5,300 nucleotides of DNA from Spirulina sp. DLM2.Bin59 (GTDB lineage: Bacteria > Cyanobacteriota > Cyanobacteriia > Cyanobacteriales > Spirulinaceae): positions 1 to 5,300 of the forward strand of contig RECT01000380.1 in the NCBI GenBank assembly GCA_007693875.1. Reading direction: 5' to 3'. Both the position numbers and the translations under genes were made by a program. Position 1 is the stretch's first letter, and each line of letters opens with the position of its first letter. This document shows positions 1 through 4,759 of this stretch, one piece after another. The notes beneath the pieces were generated by a model. It was not told the DNA's origin and made no database searches. It saw only the letters and a program-made list of their open reading frames with translations.

Positions 1-1187
1 CCCTGCTCTTGTTGGTCGTGGGTTTAACCCTCTTTGGTGGGTTAATTATCCAAAGCACAGAACTCCGACAAGGGTTAACCGATTGGTGGCAACATTGGCT
101 AATTGGTGGTGTTGGCCTTGTCCTAGCCTTAATTATTTCCCGCTGCCGCTATGAATTTCTCATCCAATGGCATTGGATGATTTACGGGATTACCAACATT
201 TCTTTAATCACCGTCATGGTTATTGGCCATACTGCCAAGGGAGCACAGCGTTGGCTGACCATTGGCGGTTTTAATATTCAGCCCTCAGAGTTTGCCAAGG
301 TTGCCTTGATCATTACCATGGCTGCGCTCCTCCATGAGCGCCCTGCTTCTAACCTTGGTTCTGTATTTCGAGCCTTGGCCATTACCTCTGTGCCTTGGGC
401 TTTGGTCTTTTTACAGCCGGATTTAGGAACATCCTTGGTGTTTGGAGCCATTACCCTGGGGATGCTCTACTGGGGCAATGCTAATCCGGGCTGGTTGGTT
501 TTAATGGTTTCGCCAATTTTGTCGGCAATTCTTTATAATCTCTACCTGCCCATTTGGCTAACCTGGGTGTGCTTGATGTGTTTACTCGCCTGGTTTACCC
601 TGCCTTGGAATAAAATTGGCACCCTAATTATTTTGGCCTTCAACGGTGCGGCTGGAGCTATGGGGGGGATTTTATGGAACCTTCTAGAGGATTACCAAAA
701 GGCACGTTTGGTGCTGTTTCTCAATCCAGAGCAAGACCCCCTAGGGGGGGGCTACCACTTAATCCAATCCCGCATTGCCATTGGGGCAGGGGAACTGTGG
801 GGCAAAGGCTTGTTTGGGGGCACACAAACCCAACTTAACTTTATTCCAGAGCAACATACAGACTTTATCTTCTCTGCTGTGGGAGAAGAGTTGGGCTTTA
901 TTGGCTCCATTAGCCTCTTAATTGTATTTTGGTTGGTATGCCTGCGCTTGATCATCGTTGCCCAAAATGCCAAGGAGAATTTTGGTTCCCTGTTAGCGGT
1001 AGGGGTACTTTCGATGATTGCTTTTCAGGTTTTTGTCAATATCAGCATGACCATTGGTTTAGCCCCGATTACCGGGTTGCCGCTACCTTGGTTGAGCTAC
1101 GGGCGTTCGGCATTGTTGGCCAATTTTCTCGCCATTGGTTTGGTGGAATCCGTGGCCAATCACCGACCCCGCCGACACTTTAACTAA
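1..1187 (+). CDS. rodA: RodA, SEDS-family peptidoglycan glycosyltransferase (5' end missing)
   Basis: RodA is a polytopic inner-membrane enzyme that polymerises lipid II into glycan strands during side-wall growth, working with a class B PBP and the MreBCD elongasome. The reading frame is open from base 3, so the true start lies upstream; I estimate about 30 N-terminal residues are missing. Numbering from the TTG at 9, SEDS signatures appear in order: AKGAQRW near 75, QPSEFAK at 91-97, QPDLGT at 136-141, a DPLGGGYH segment near 243, HTDFIF at 283-288 (D285 matches the conserved SEDS aspartate) and LPWLSYGRS ending at 367. Many hydrophobic helices lie between them. FtsW is the main alternative. 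The QSRIAIGAG and HTDFIFSAVGEE segments and the SYGRS variant fit RodA better. No HIP1 octamer lies in this gene. It ends 25 nt before ndhS, so the two are probably co-transcribed. Confidence 0.93.
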   Translation, partial: LLLLVVGLTLFGGLIIQSTELRQGLTDWWQHWLIGGVGLVLALIISRCRYEFLIQWHWMIYGITNISLITVMVIGHTAKGAQRWLTIGGFNIQPSEFAKVALIITMAALLHERPASNLGSVFRALAITSVPWALVFLQPDLGTSLVFGAITLGMLYWGNANPGWLVLMVSPILSAILYNLYLPIWLTWVCLMCLLAWFTLPWNKIGTLIILAFNGAAGAMGGILWNLLEDYQKARLVLFLNPEQDPLGGGYHLIQSRIAIGAGELWGKGLFGGTQTQLNFIPEQHTDFIFSAVGEELGFIGSISLLIVFWLVCLRLIIVAQNAKENFGSLLAVGVLSMIAFQVFVNISMTIGLAPITGLPLPWLSYGRSALLANFLAIGLVESVANHRPRRHFN

Positions 1188-1203
1188 CCCTATAACTTTT
1201 TTT

Positions 1204-1207
1204 GGAG
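1204..1207 (+). promoter_or_regulatory. Shine-Dalgarno GGAG that favours the second ATG of ndhS
   Basis: GGAG follows a T7 run (1197-1203) and precedes two adjacent in-frame ATGs at 1210 and 1213. The spacer is 2 nt to the first and 5 nt to the second. The second is closer to a workable spacing and gives the N-terminus MILPGATV, the form I recall for NdhS proteins. It is the only clear Shine-Dalgarno motif before a start in this window. The other starts have weak or no visible motif, which is common in cyanobacteria. Confidence 0.55.
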
Positions 1208-1212
1208 CCATG

Positions 1213-1401
1213 ATGATTTTACCCGGTGCAACGGTACGTGTAACCAACCCCAAGGATACCTATTACCAGTTTGAAGGGCTGGTGCAGCGCCTCAGTGATG
1301 GCAAGGTGGCGGTTCTGTTTGAAGGGGGCAATTGGGACAAGCTGGTGACGTTCCAACTGTCGGAACTAGAAGCGGTTGATCTCACCAAGGGTAAAAAATA
1401 A
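1213..1401 (+). CDS. ndhS: NdhS, NDH-1 (photosynthetic complex I) subunit S
   Basis: NdhS (Ssl0352 in Synechocystis, CRR31 in plants) is a small peripheral subunit of thylakoid NDH-1. It forms part of the ferredoxin-docking site, so the complex takes electrons from reduced ferredoxin for cyclic electron flow. The product is 62 aa from ATG 1213, or 63 aa from ATG 1210. Nearly all of it is the SH3-like barrel: PGATVRV at the start, then YYQFEGLVQR, DGKVAVLFEGG and NWDKLVTFQLSELE. The segment GGNWDKLVTF is the strongest family marker. The tail ends in basic KGKK. Length fits cyanobacterial NdhS, which lacks the plant transit peptide. It sits 25 nt after rodA and 11 nt before the HAS-barrel gene. 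The longer in-frame opening from 1135 overlaps rodA and is not the start. Confidence 0.9.
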   Translation: MILPGATVRVTNPKDTYYQFEGLVQRLSDGKVAVLFEGGNWDKLVTFQLSELEAVDLTKGKK

Positions 1402-1412
1402 CCCTGTGGGCT

Positions 1413-2063
1413 ATGCGTTTACCTCTGCCACAATTTGCCACCGATCGCCCCCGCCCCGACCACATTGCCGAGGTGATTGAAACGGCCACGACGGAGTTTC
1501 TGGCTCAATGTCTGGAGCCGGAGGATTTGACCTTTCCGGCTATGCCCCCCTTTGGCAGTTGGGTCAAGGCCCATGATGAGGAATCGGGGAATGACATTGT
1601 GGGGGTGATTACCTACGCAACGACCACACCCATTGATTCTGTCCATCGGGCCCGGGCCTTGGGGTTGTCTTTAGCGGATTTGCGCCAGGAGCAGCCGCAG
1701 ATTTTTGCGATGCTCAAAACGGAGTTTCGCGCCGCCATTGTTGGGTTTATCGCTCCAGCTACGGCGAGCAACCCCCAGGTGTTTCAATACCTTCCGCCCC
1801 GGCCACCCCAAATTCACCAAGGGGTCTACCGCTGTACGGCGGCGGAGGTGGTGCAGTTTACGGAGCAATTGGATTTTCTGCGATCGCTCCTTCAGGTTAA
1901 AACTGTGCCGGTGGAAAGTTTGGTGGCGGCAACGTTACGGGCGGCCTTTCAGTTTCGCCAAGGCGATCGCCCCTGGTTGATTCAAGCGGGCCGCACGTTG
2001 AGTATTTTGCTCAAGGATGACTACGACAGTTTGCGCTACATCCTCAGTCAAGTTCATCTTTAA
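1413..2063 (+). CDS. HAS-barrel domain-containing protein, function unknown
   Basis: This 216-aa soluble protein has no signal peptide or membrane segment. It resembles a family widespread in cyanobacteria and annotated only by its HAS-barrel (HerA-ATP synthase barrel) domain. Residues about 15-115 form the likely barrel: HIAEVIETATTEF, then FGSWVKAHDEESGNDIVGVI, then TTPIDSVHRARALGLS, a layout like the N-terminal barrel of HerA-type translocases (an entry barrel, GxxV-type strands, TPID). A proline-rich linker follows (YLPPRPPQIHQGVY, 126-139), then a helical C-terminal part ending LLKDDYDSLRYILSQVHL. No Walker A or B motif is visible, so it is a standalone barrel without the ATPase core. 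It starts 11 nt after ndhS with no clear ribosome-binding site and ends 11 nt before the methyltransferase. Family assignment comes from recalled similarity; the role is unknown. Confidence 0.8.
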   Translation: MRLPLPQFATDRPRPDHIAEVIETATTEFLAQCLEPEDLTFPAMPPFGSWVKAHDEESGNDIVGVITYATTTPIDSVHRARALGLSLADLRQEQPQIFAMLKTEFRAAIVGFIAPATASNPQVFQYLPPRPPQIHQGVYRCTAAEVVQFTEQLDFLRSLLQVKTVPVESLVAATLRAAFQFRQGDRPWLIQAGRTLSILLKDDYDSLRYILSQVHL

Positions 2064-2074
2064 AAAAGATAGAT

Positions 2075-2686
2075 ATGAATGCCATTTCTGACCCGCAATT
2101 TTGGCAATCTCGCTATGAAAGCGGTGTGCCGCCCTGGGATTTAGGGCAAGCGGCCCCTGGTTTTCAAGCGTTGCTGCAATCGGGAACCTTAACCCCTCGG
2201 GCCAGGGTGATGGTTTTAGGTTGCGGGGCGGGTCATGATGCTCTAGCCTTTGCCCAATCGGGGTTTGCGGTGACGGGGGCGGATTTTGCACCGGGGGCGA
2301 TCGCCGCCGCCCGCAACCAAGGGCAACAGTTAAAAATCACGGCAACATGGATCGAGTCCAATATTTTCGATCTGTTGCCGGAATTTGCCCACCAATTTGA
2401 TTATGTGGTGGAGCATACCTGTTTTTGTGCCCTTGATCCCAGTTGGCGCGATCGCTATGTTGCCCTCGTTCAAGGTTTGCTCAAACCGGGGGGAGAACTA
2501 TTAGCCATCTTTTTCACCCATGACCGTCCCGGTGGCCCCCCCTTCGGCTCGACCCCGGCGGAGATTCGCAATCATTTTGCCCCCCATTTCAAAATTCTGG
2601 AGTTAAACCCCTTAGCTGAATCCCCTGACCATCGCCAGGGGGAAGAACATTGGGGGCGATTCCAGGTTAAATCCCCCTCGCCCTAA
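2075..2686 (+). CDS. SAM-dependent methyltransferase, TPMT/thiol methyltransferase-like
   Basis: A 203-aa class I SAM-dependent methyltransferase of the thiopurine S-methyltransferase-like superfamily, which includes bacterial thiol, selenium and halide methyltransferases. The N-terminal FWQSRYESGVPPWDLGQAAP (9-28) has the PWD...P cap typical of this group. Motif I is VMVLGCGAGHDA (45-56). The acidic residue D70 (VTGAD) probably contacts the SAM ribose. EHTCFCALDP (113-122) is a family signature near the substrate pocket, and LKPGGELL (136-143) is the usual strand-5 region. The GEEHWGRFQV end matches family C-termini. Length is normal. The substrate cannot be read from sequence: thiols, iodide or bromide, and tellurite or selenite are all possible. 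The gene closes the rodA-ndhS run, and its last codons and stop run into a repeat cluster. Confidence 0.88.
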   Translation: MNAISDPQFWQSRYESGVPPWDLGQAAPGFQALLQSGTLTPRARVMVLGCGAGHDALAFAQSGFAVTGADFAPGAIAAARNQGQQLKITATWIESNIFDLLPEFAHQFDYVVEHTCFCALDPSWRDRYVALVQGLLKPGGELLAIFFTHDRPGGPPFGSTPAEIRNHFAPHFKILELNPLAESPDHRQGEEHWGRFQVKSPSP

Positions 2687-2722
2687 ATCCCTCTAAATCC
2701 CTCAGTCGGGAGAGGGACTTTA
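2668..2722 (+). repeat. TAAATCCCTC repeats with an imperfect REP-like hairpin
   Basis: A degenerate unit beginning TAAATCCCCCTC lies at 2668-2679, inside the methyltransferase gene. Two perfect tandem decamers TAAATCCCTC follow at 2684-2693 and 2694-2703; the first contains the TAA stop codon. The second decamer, with 2 bases before it, pairs with GAGGGACTTTAGA at 2712-2724. This gives about a 12-bp stem with one bulged C (2718) and an 8-nt loop (2704-2711). No U-tract follows, so it is a poor intrinsic terminator. Palindromes of the type GGGAGAGGGACTTT recur between genes in many cyanobacteria, so I read this as a dispersed extragenic palindrome. Copy number elsewhere in the genome cannot be seen here. 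Confidence 0.6.
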
Positions 2723-2730
2723 GAATGCGG

Positions 2731-2758
2731 CTCCCTACTTCCCACTCCCCACTCCCCA
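2731..2758 (+). repeat. Four tandem C-rich heptamers (STRR-like)
   Basis: Consecutive 7-mers CTCCCTA, CTTCCCA, CTCCCCA, CTCCCCA lie end to end. They resemble the short tandemly repeated repetitive (STRR) heptamers known between genes in filamentous and other cyanobacteria. The array starts 9 bases after the hairpin repeat and lies in the spacer before the HEAT-repeat gene. An upstream ATG at 2725 would translate it into a low-complexity peptide; it is more likely untranslated. Confidence 0.65.
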
Positions 2759-2761
2759 ACA

Positions 2762-2792
2762 GAGAATTGTTAAGATTATTAAAGCAATTCTC
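2762..2792 (+). promoter_or_regulatory. Perfect 8-bp dyad upstream of the HEAT-repeat gene
   Basis: GAGAATTG (2762-2769) is matched by its exact reverse complement CAATTCTC (2785-2792), separated by 15 AT-rich bases. The dyad ends 22 nt before the ATG at 2815. It could be a repressor or activator operator, or a stem-loop in the mRNA leader. It does not fit the NtcA pattern GTA-N8-TAC. No regulator is named because the motif matches none I recognise. Confidence 0.4.
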
Positions 2793-2814
2793 AGCAAAAT
2801 CAGCGCAAACCACC

Positions 2815-3531
2815 ATGGGCCCCTTGAGCTTAGACCAAATTGAGCAACACCTTGACAGTGAGAACTCCCGCGATCGCATGGTGGCCCTGGCTCACCTGCG
2901 CCACTTCTCCCCAGGGGAAGCCCTGCCCCTGATCAAAAAAGTCTTAGATGATGAAGTGCTGCAAATCCGCTCTATGGCGGTGTTTGCCCTAGGGATCAAA
3001 GCCACCGCCGAATCCTATCCGATCCTAATCCGCCTCCTGGAAACCGACCCCGACTATGGCATCCGAGCCGATGCCGCTGGGGCCTTGGGGTATCTCGAAG
3101 ATCCCCGAGCCTTTGAACCCCTAGTGCGGGCCTTTTATGAAGATACCCAATGGTTGGTGCGGTTTAGTGCGGCGGTATCCCTGGGGAATCTTAAAGATCC
3201 CCGTGCCCAAACCGTCCTACTGGAGGCTCTGAAAAGTGATGAAGTGGTGATCCAACAGGCGGCGATCGCTGCCTTAGGGGAAATTAAAGCAATCGAAGCC
3301 ACCGATGCCATCCTCGATTTTGCCGGTTCCGAAGATTGGCTCGTGCGCCAACGCCTCGCGGAAGCCCTGGGCCACCTGCCTAGCCCCAAAGCCCAATCCG
3401 CCCTCAAGTTTCTCGCCAAAGATGCCCACCCCCAAGTGGCCCAGTCGGCGGAATTTGCCCTGCAGCGGTTGAGTGAACGGTTGGAAACTCCGGAGTTGGG
3501 ATTGCGAGAGGGTCAAAACCCTCTAGAATAA
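2815..3531 (+). CDS. HEAT-repeat protein of the phycobilisome lyase/NblB-like superfamily
   Basis: A 238-aa all-helical protein built of about six and a half HEAT/PBS-lyase repeats of roughly 31 residues. Approximate repeats are 15-45, 46-76, 77-110, 111-140, 141-171, 172-203 and a partial one at 204-220. Each shows the A-x-x-A-L-G type core: AVFALG, AAGALG, AAVSLG, AAIAALG, LAEALG. Related cyanobacterial proteins include CpcE/F-type bilin lyases and NblB, which acts in phycobilisome turnover. Repeats alone cannot separate a lyase, a degradation factor or a general scaffold, so no symbol is given. ATG 2815 is chosen because the recognisable fold begins with SLDQIEQHL right after it. The in-frame ATG at 2725 would add 30 residues encoded by heptamer repeats and a dyad. 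The tail 221-238 is non-repetitive, and its last codons overlap a dyad before psbX. Confidence 0.85.
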   Translation: MGPLSLDQIEQHLDSENSRDRMVALAHLRHFSPGEALPLIKKVLDDEVLQIRSMAVFALGIKATAESYPILIRLLETDPDYGIRADAAGALGYLEDPRAFEPLVRAFYEDTQWLVRFSAAVSLGNLKDPRAQTVLLEALKSDEVVIQQAAIAALGEIKAIEATDAILDFAGSEDWLVRQRLAEALGHLPSPKAQSALKFLAKDAHPQVAQSAEFALQRLSERLETPELGLREGQNPLE

Positions 3532-3532
3532 T
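3503..3532 (+). promoter_or_regulatory. Candidate psbX promoter with an internal dyad
   Basis: TTGCGA (3503-3508, four of six to the -35 consensus) and AATAAT (3527-3532, five of six to the -10 consensus) are 18 bp apart. Transcription would begin near 3539, leaving a leader of about 29 nt before psbX. The spacer holds AGAGGGT (3507-3513) and its exact complement ACCCTCT (3518-3524) around the loop CAAA. The whole element lies over the last codons of the HEAT gene. The dyad could be an operator, a weak transcript end for the HEAT gene (no U-tract follows), or chance. Box matches are modest. Confidence 0.3.
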
Positions 3533-3567
3533 TCTTAACGATTAAATCCAAGCCACTATACAAAACC

Positions 3568-3687
3568 ATGACACCTTCTTTAGCGAACTTCCTTTACAGC
3601 CTCCTCGCCGGCGCATTGGTTGTGGTCATTCCCGCCACCGTTGCTCTCGTTTTCATTAGCCAAAAAGACAAAATCTCCCGCTCCTAG
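3568..3687 (+). CDS. psbX: PsbX, photosystem II low-molecular-weight subunit
   Basis: This 39-aa single-span thylakoid membrane protein is a peripheral subunit of photosystem II, next to cytochrome b559, and affects quinone binding and turnover at the Qb side. The sequence is typical: MTPSLANFLYSLLAG, a hydrophobic helix over about residues 8-33 containing IPATVALVFIS, and the signature SQKDKISRS at the C-terminus. The length matches cyanobacterial PsbX (about 39-41 aa). The ATG at 3568 has no visible Shine-Dalgarno motif. It lies 36 nt after the HEAT-repeat gene and is followed by a strong terminator, so it is probably expressed as a short monocistronic mRNA, possibly with read-through from upstream. 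Confidence 0.96.
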   Translation: MTPSLANFLYSLLAGALVVVIPATVALVFISQKDKISRS

Positions 3688-3703
3688 GAGTCGGTGCAAC
3701 CTT

Positions 3704-3750
3704 AAACCCCGGTATCTCTCCCCACGGGAGATCAAGATACTGGGGTTTTT
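3704..3750 (+). terminator. Rho-independent terminator after psbX
   Basis: The outer arm CCCCGGTATC (3707-3716) pairs with GATACTGGGG (3736-3745), with one G-U pair. The inner arm TCTCCC (3717-3722) pairs with GGGAGA (3726-3731) around a 3-nt loop. A 4-nt bulge (3732-3735) sits on the 3' side. AAA before the stem also pairs with the first bases of a T5 tail at 3746-3750. A 16-bp two-part stem plus U-tract is a convincing intrinsic terminator. It lies 16 nt past the psbX stop and separates psbX from the ycf66 unit. Confidence 0.9.
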
Positions 3751-3827
3751 CCGTGCGTTCCTGGCCAGAGTTCGCTACTGTAGAAAGAGCCGTTAGCGAT
3801 CGCGGGACTGAATTTAAGCAAGCAACA

Positions 3828-4748
3828 ATGGTTAATTTTGGATGGAATTCAGCCAGTTTACTCGGAGTTTTCTTGGCAATTGCCGGGGCCGGGCTTTACT
3901 TTTTGCGCTCTGTGCGCCCGGAACTGTCTCGCGACTATGATATTTTCTTTTCCGCTGTGGGTTTGGTTTGCGGCGGAATTTTGATGTTCTATGGTTGGCG
4001 GTTCGACCCGATTATGCAGTTGAGCCAGTTTTTGCTGGCCACCGCTACCTTCTTTTTTGCCTTTGAAACCCTGCGGTTGCGGGGCCTGGCCACCGAGCAG
4101 GCCCGCCGCAGTACCCCCATCGTCGATGATGATCGCCCCGTCAGTCGTTCCTATCGGGCCTATCGGGAACCGGACTATGACGAAATCGAACCCTACCGGG
4201 ATGAGGATTATACCCCTCGTAAACGGCTCCGGGGTAGTGATGACTACGAAGAAGAAGAGGCTCCGCCGCCCCGCAGTCGTAGCCAGCGGCCCACCTTGGA
4301 AAAACCAGAGCCTCGCGCCGGTCGTCGCCCCAACCGTCCTGCACCGCGAGCCTATCCCCCTGAGCCAGTGAGGGATGTTGATGATGCTTGGGAAGATGAG
4401 TGGGAAACAGAAACCCGCAGCAGTCGTCGCCCCAGTCGCCGCCCACCGGAACCCCCCCCGGAGCGCGATCGCTCCCGTCGCACTGCTCCCCGCAGCACCG
4501 CCGCCCTCTACGAAGATGAAGAACCGGCTCCCTATGTGGATTATGTCGATTATGAGGAGGAGGATTTTGGCCCTGAACCCAGGGGCCGCGCTCCGCAACC
4601 GGAGGACTATGAGGATCAGGATTACGGCCCGGAGGCCCAAGGGCAACCAGACTTTGATGATGAGCCGATGAATGGGCCGCCCCCTAGACGCAAGCCCCGT
4701 TATCCGGAGGATGATGTGGATGCCCCCAGTCGTCCCGGTGAATATTAA
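3828..4748 (+). CDS. Ycf66 family protein with a long charged C-terminal tail
   Basis: This 306-aa protein belongs to the Ycf66 family, found in cyanobacteria and some plastid genomes; its molecular role is not established. The N-terminal 90 residues are the conserved part: MVNFGWNSASLLG, then three hydrophobic segments at about 8-27, 38-57 and 64-81, separated by RSVRPELSRDYDIFF and GWRFDPIMQ, ending FETLRLRG. From residue 95 to the end it is a low-complexity, probably disordered tail rich in Arg, Pro, Asp, Glu and Tyr, with alternating acidic and basic patches. Two degenerate copies of a 19-residue unit start at 241 and 260 (DYEEEDFGPE and DYEDQDYGPE). ATG 3828 is chosen because family homology starts there; an in-frame GTG at 3753 lies just past the terminator and adds unrelated residues. 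Ribosome binding is weak. The downstream lipoprotein follows after 11 nt. Confidence 0.88.
   Translation: MVNFGWNSASLLGVFLAIAGAGLYFLRSVRPELSRDYDIFFSAVGLVCGGILMFYGWRFDPIMQLSQFLLATATFFFAFETLRLRGLATEQARRSTPIVDDDRPVSRSYRAYREPDYDEIEPYRDEDYTPRKRLRGSDDYEEEEAPPPRSRSQRPTLEKPEPRAGRRPNRPAPRAYPPEPVRDVDDAWEDEWETETRSSRRPSRRPPEPPPERDRSRRTAPRSTAALYEDEEPAPYVDYVDYEEEDFGPEPRGRAPQPEDYEDQDYGPEAQGQPDFDDEPMNGPPPRRKPRYPEDDVDAPSRPGEY
4548..4661 (+). repeat. Degenerate 57-bp tandem duplication in the ycf66 tail
   Basis: The segments starting at 4548 and 4605 encode DYEEEDFGPEPRG and DYEDQDYGPEAQG. By eye, 28 of the first 42 bases match. This looks like an old in-frame duplication that lengthened the disordered tail by 19 residues. 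The second copy loses similarity towards its end. Confidence 0.5.
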
Positions 4749-4759
4749 CCCCGCCGCCC

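Noticed and set aside
929..1183. Alternative + strand frame within the 3' half of rodA
   Set aside because: It is out of frame with the conserved SEDS motifs and encodes no recognisable domain, so it is a shadow of rodA.
1135..1209. Longer NdhS frame starting inside rodA
   Set aside because: It overlaps rodA coding sequence and adds residues absent from NdhS. GGAG at 1204-1207 points to the ATG at 1213.
2694..2722. Hairpin after the methyltransferase gene as an intrinsic terminator
   Set aside because: The stem has a bulge, and purine-rich sequence rather than a U-tract follows it. It fits a dispersed palindromic repeat better.
2725..2814. N-terminal extension of the HEAT protein from the ATG at 2725
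   Set aside because: The extra 30 residues are encoded by C-rich heptamer repeats and a dyad, and the conserved HEAT-type sequence begins right after ATG 2815.
3557..3562. TATACA as a -10 box for psbX
   Set aside because: It ends 5 bases before the ATG, so transcription would begin at or inside the start codon. A leaderless psbX is unlikely.
3776..3781. TACTGT as a -10 box for ycf66
   Set aside because: No convincing -35 hexamer lies 16-18 bp upstream. A promoter is expected in 3751-3827 but cannot be pinned down.
3753..3827. N-terminal extension of Ycf66 from a GTG at 3753
   Set aside because: The GTG is 3 bases past the terminator U-tract, the added residues have no family similarity, and MVNFGWNSAS at 3828 is the expected N-terminus.
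3858..4646. A 262-codon open frame on the minus strand opposite ycf66
   Set aside because: It mirrors the biased codon composition of the charged ycf66 tail. The translation is low-complexity (runs of Ile, Gly, Thr, Phe) with no recognisable domain, and the + strand gene is clearly the real one.
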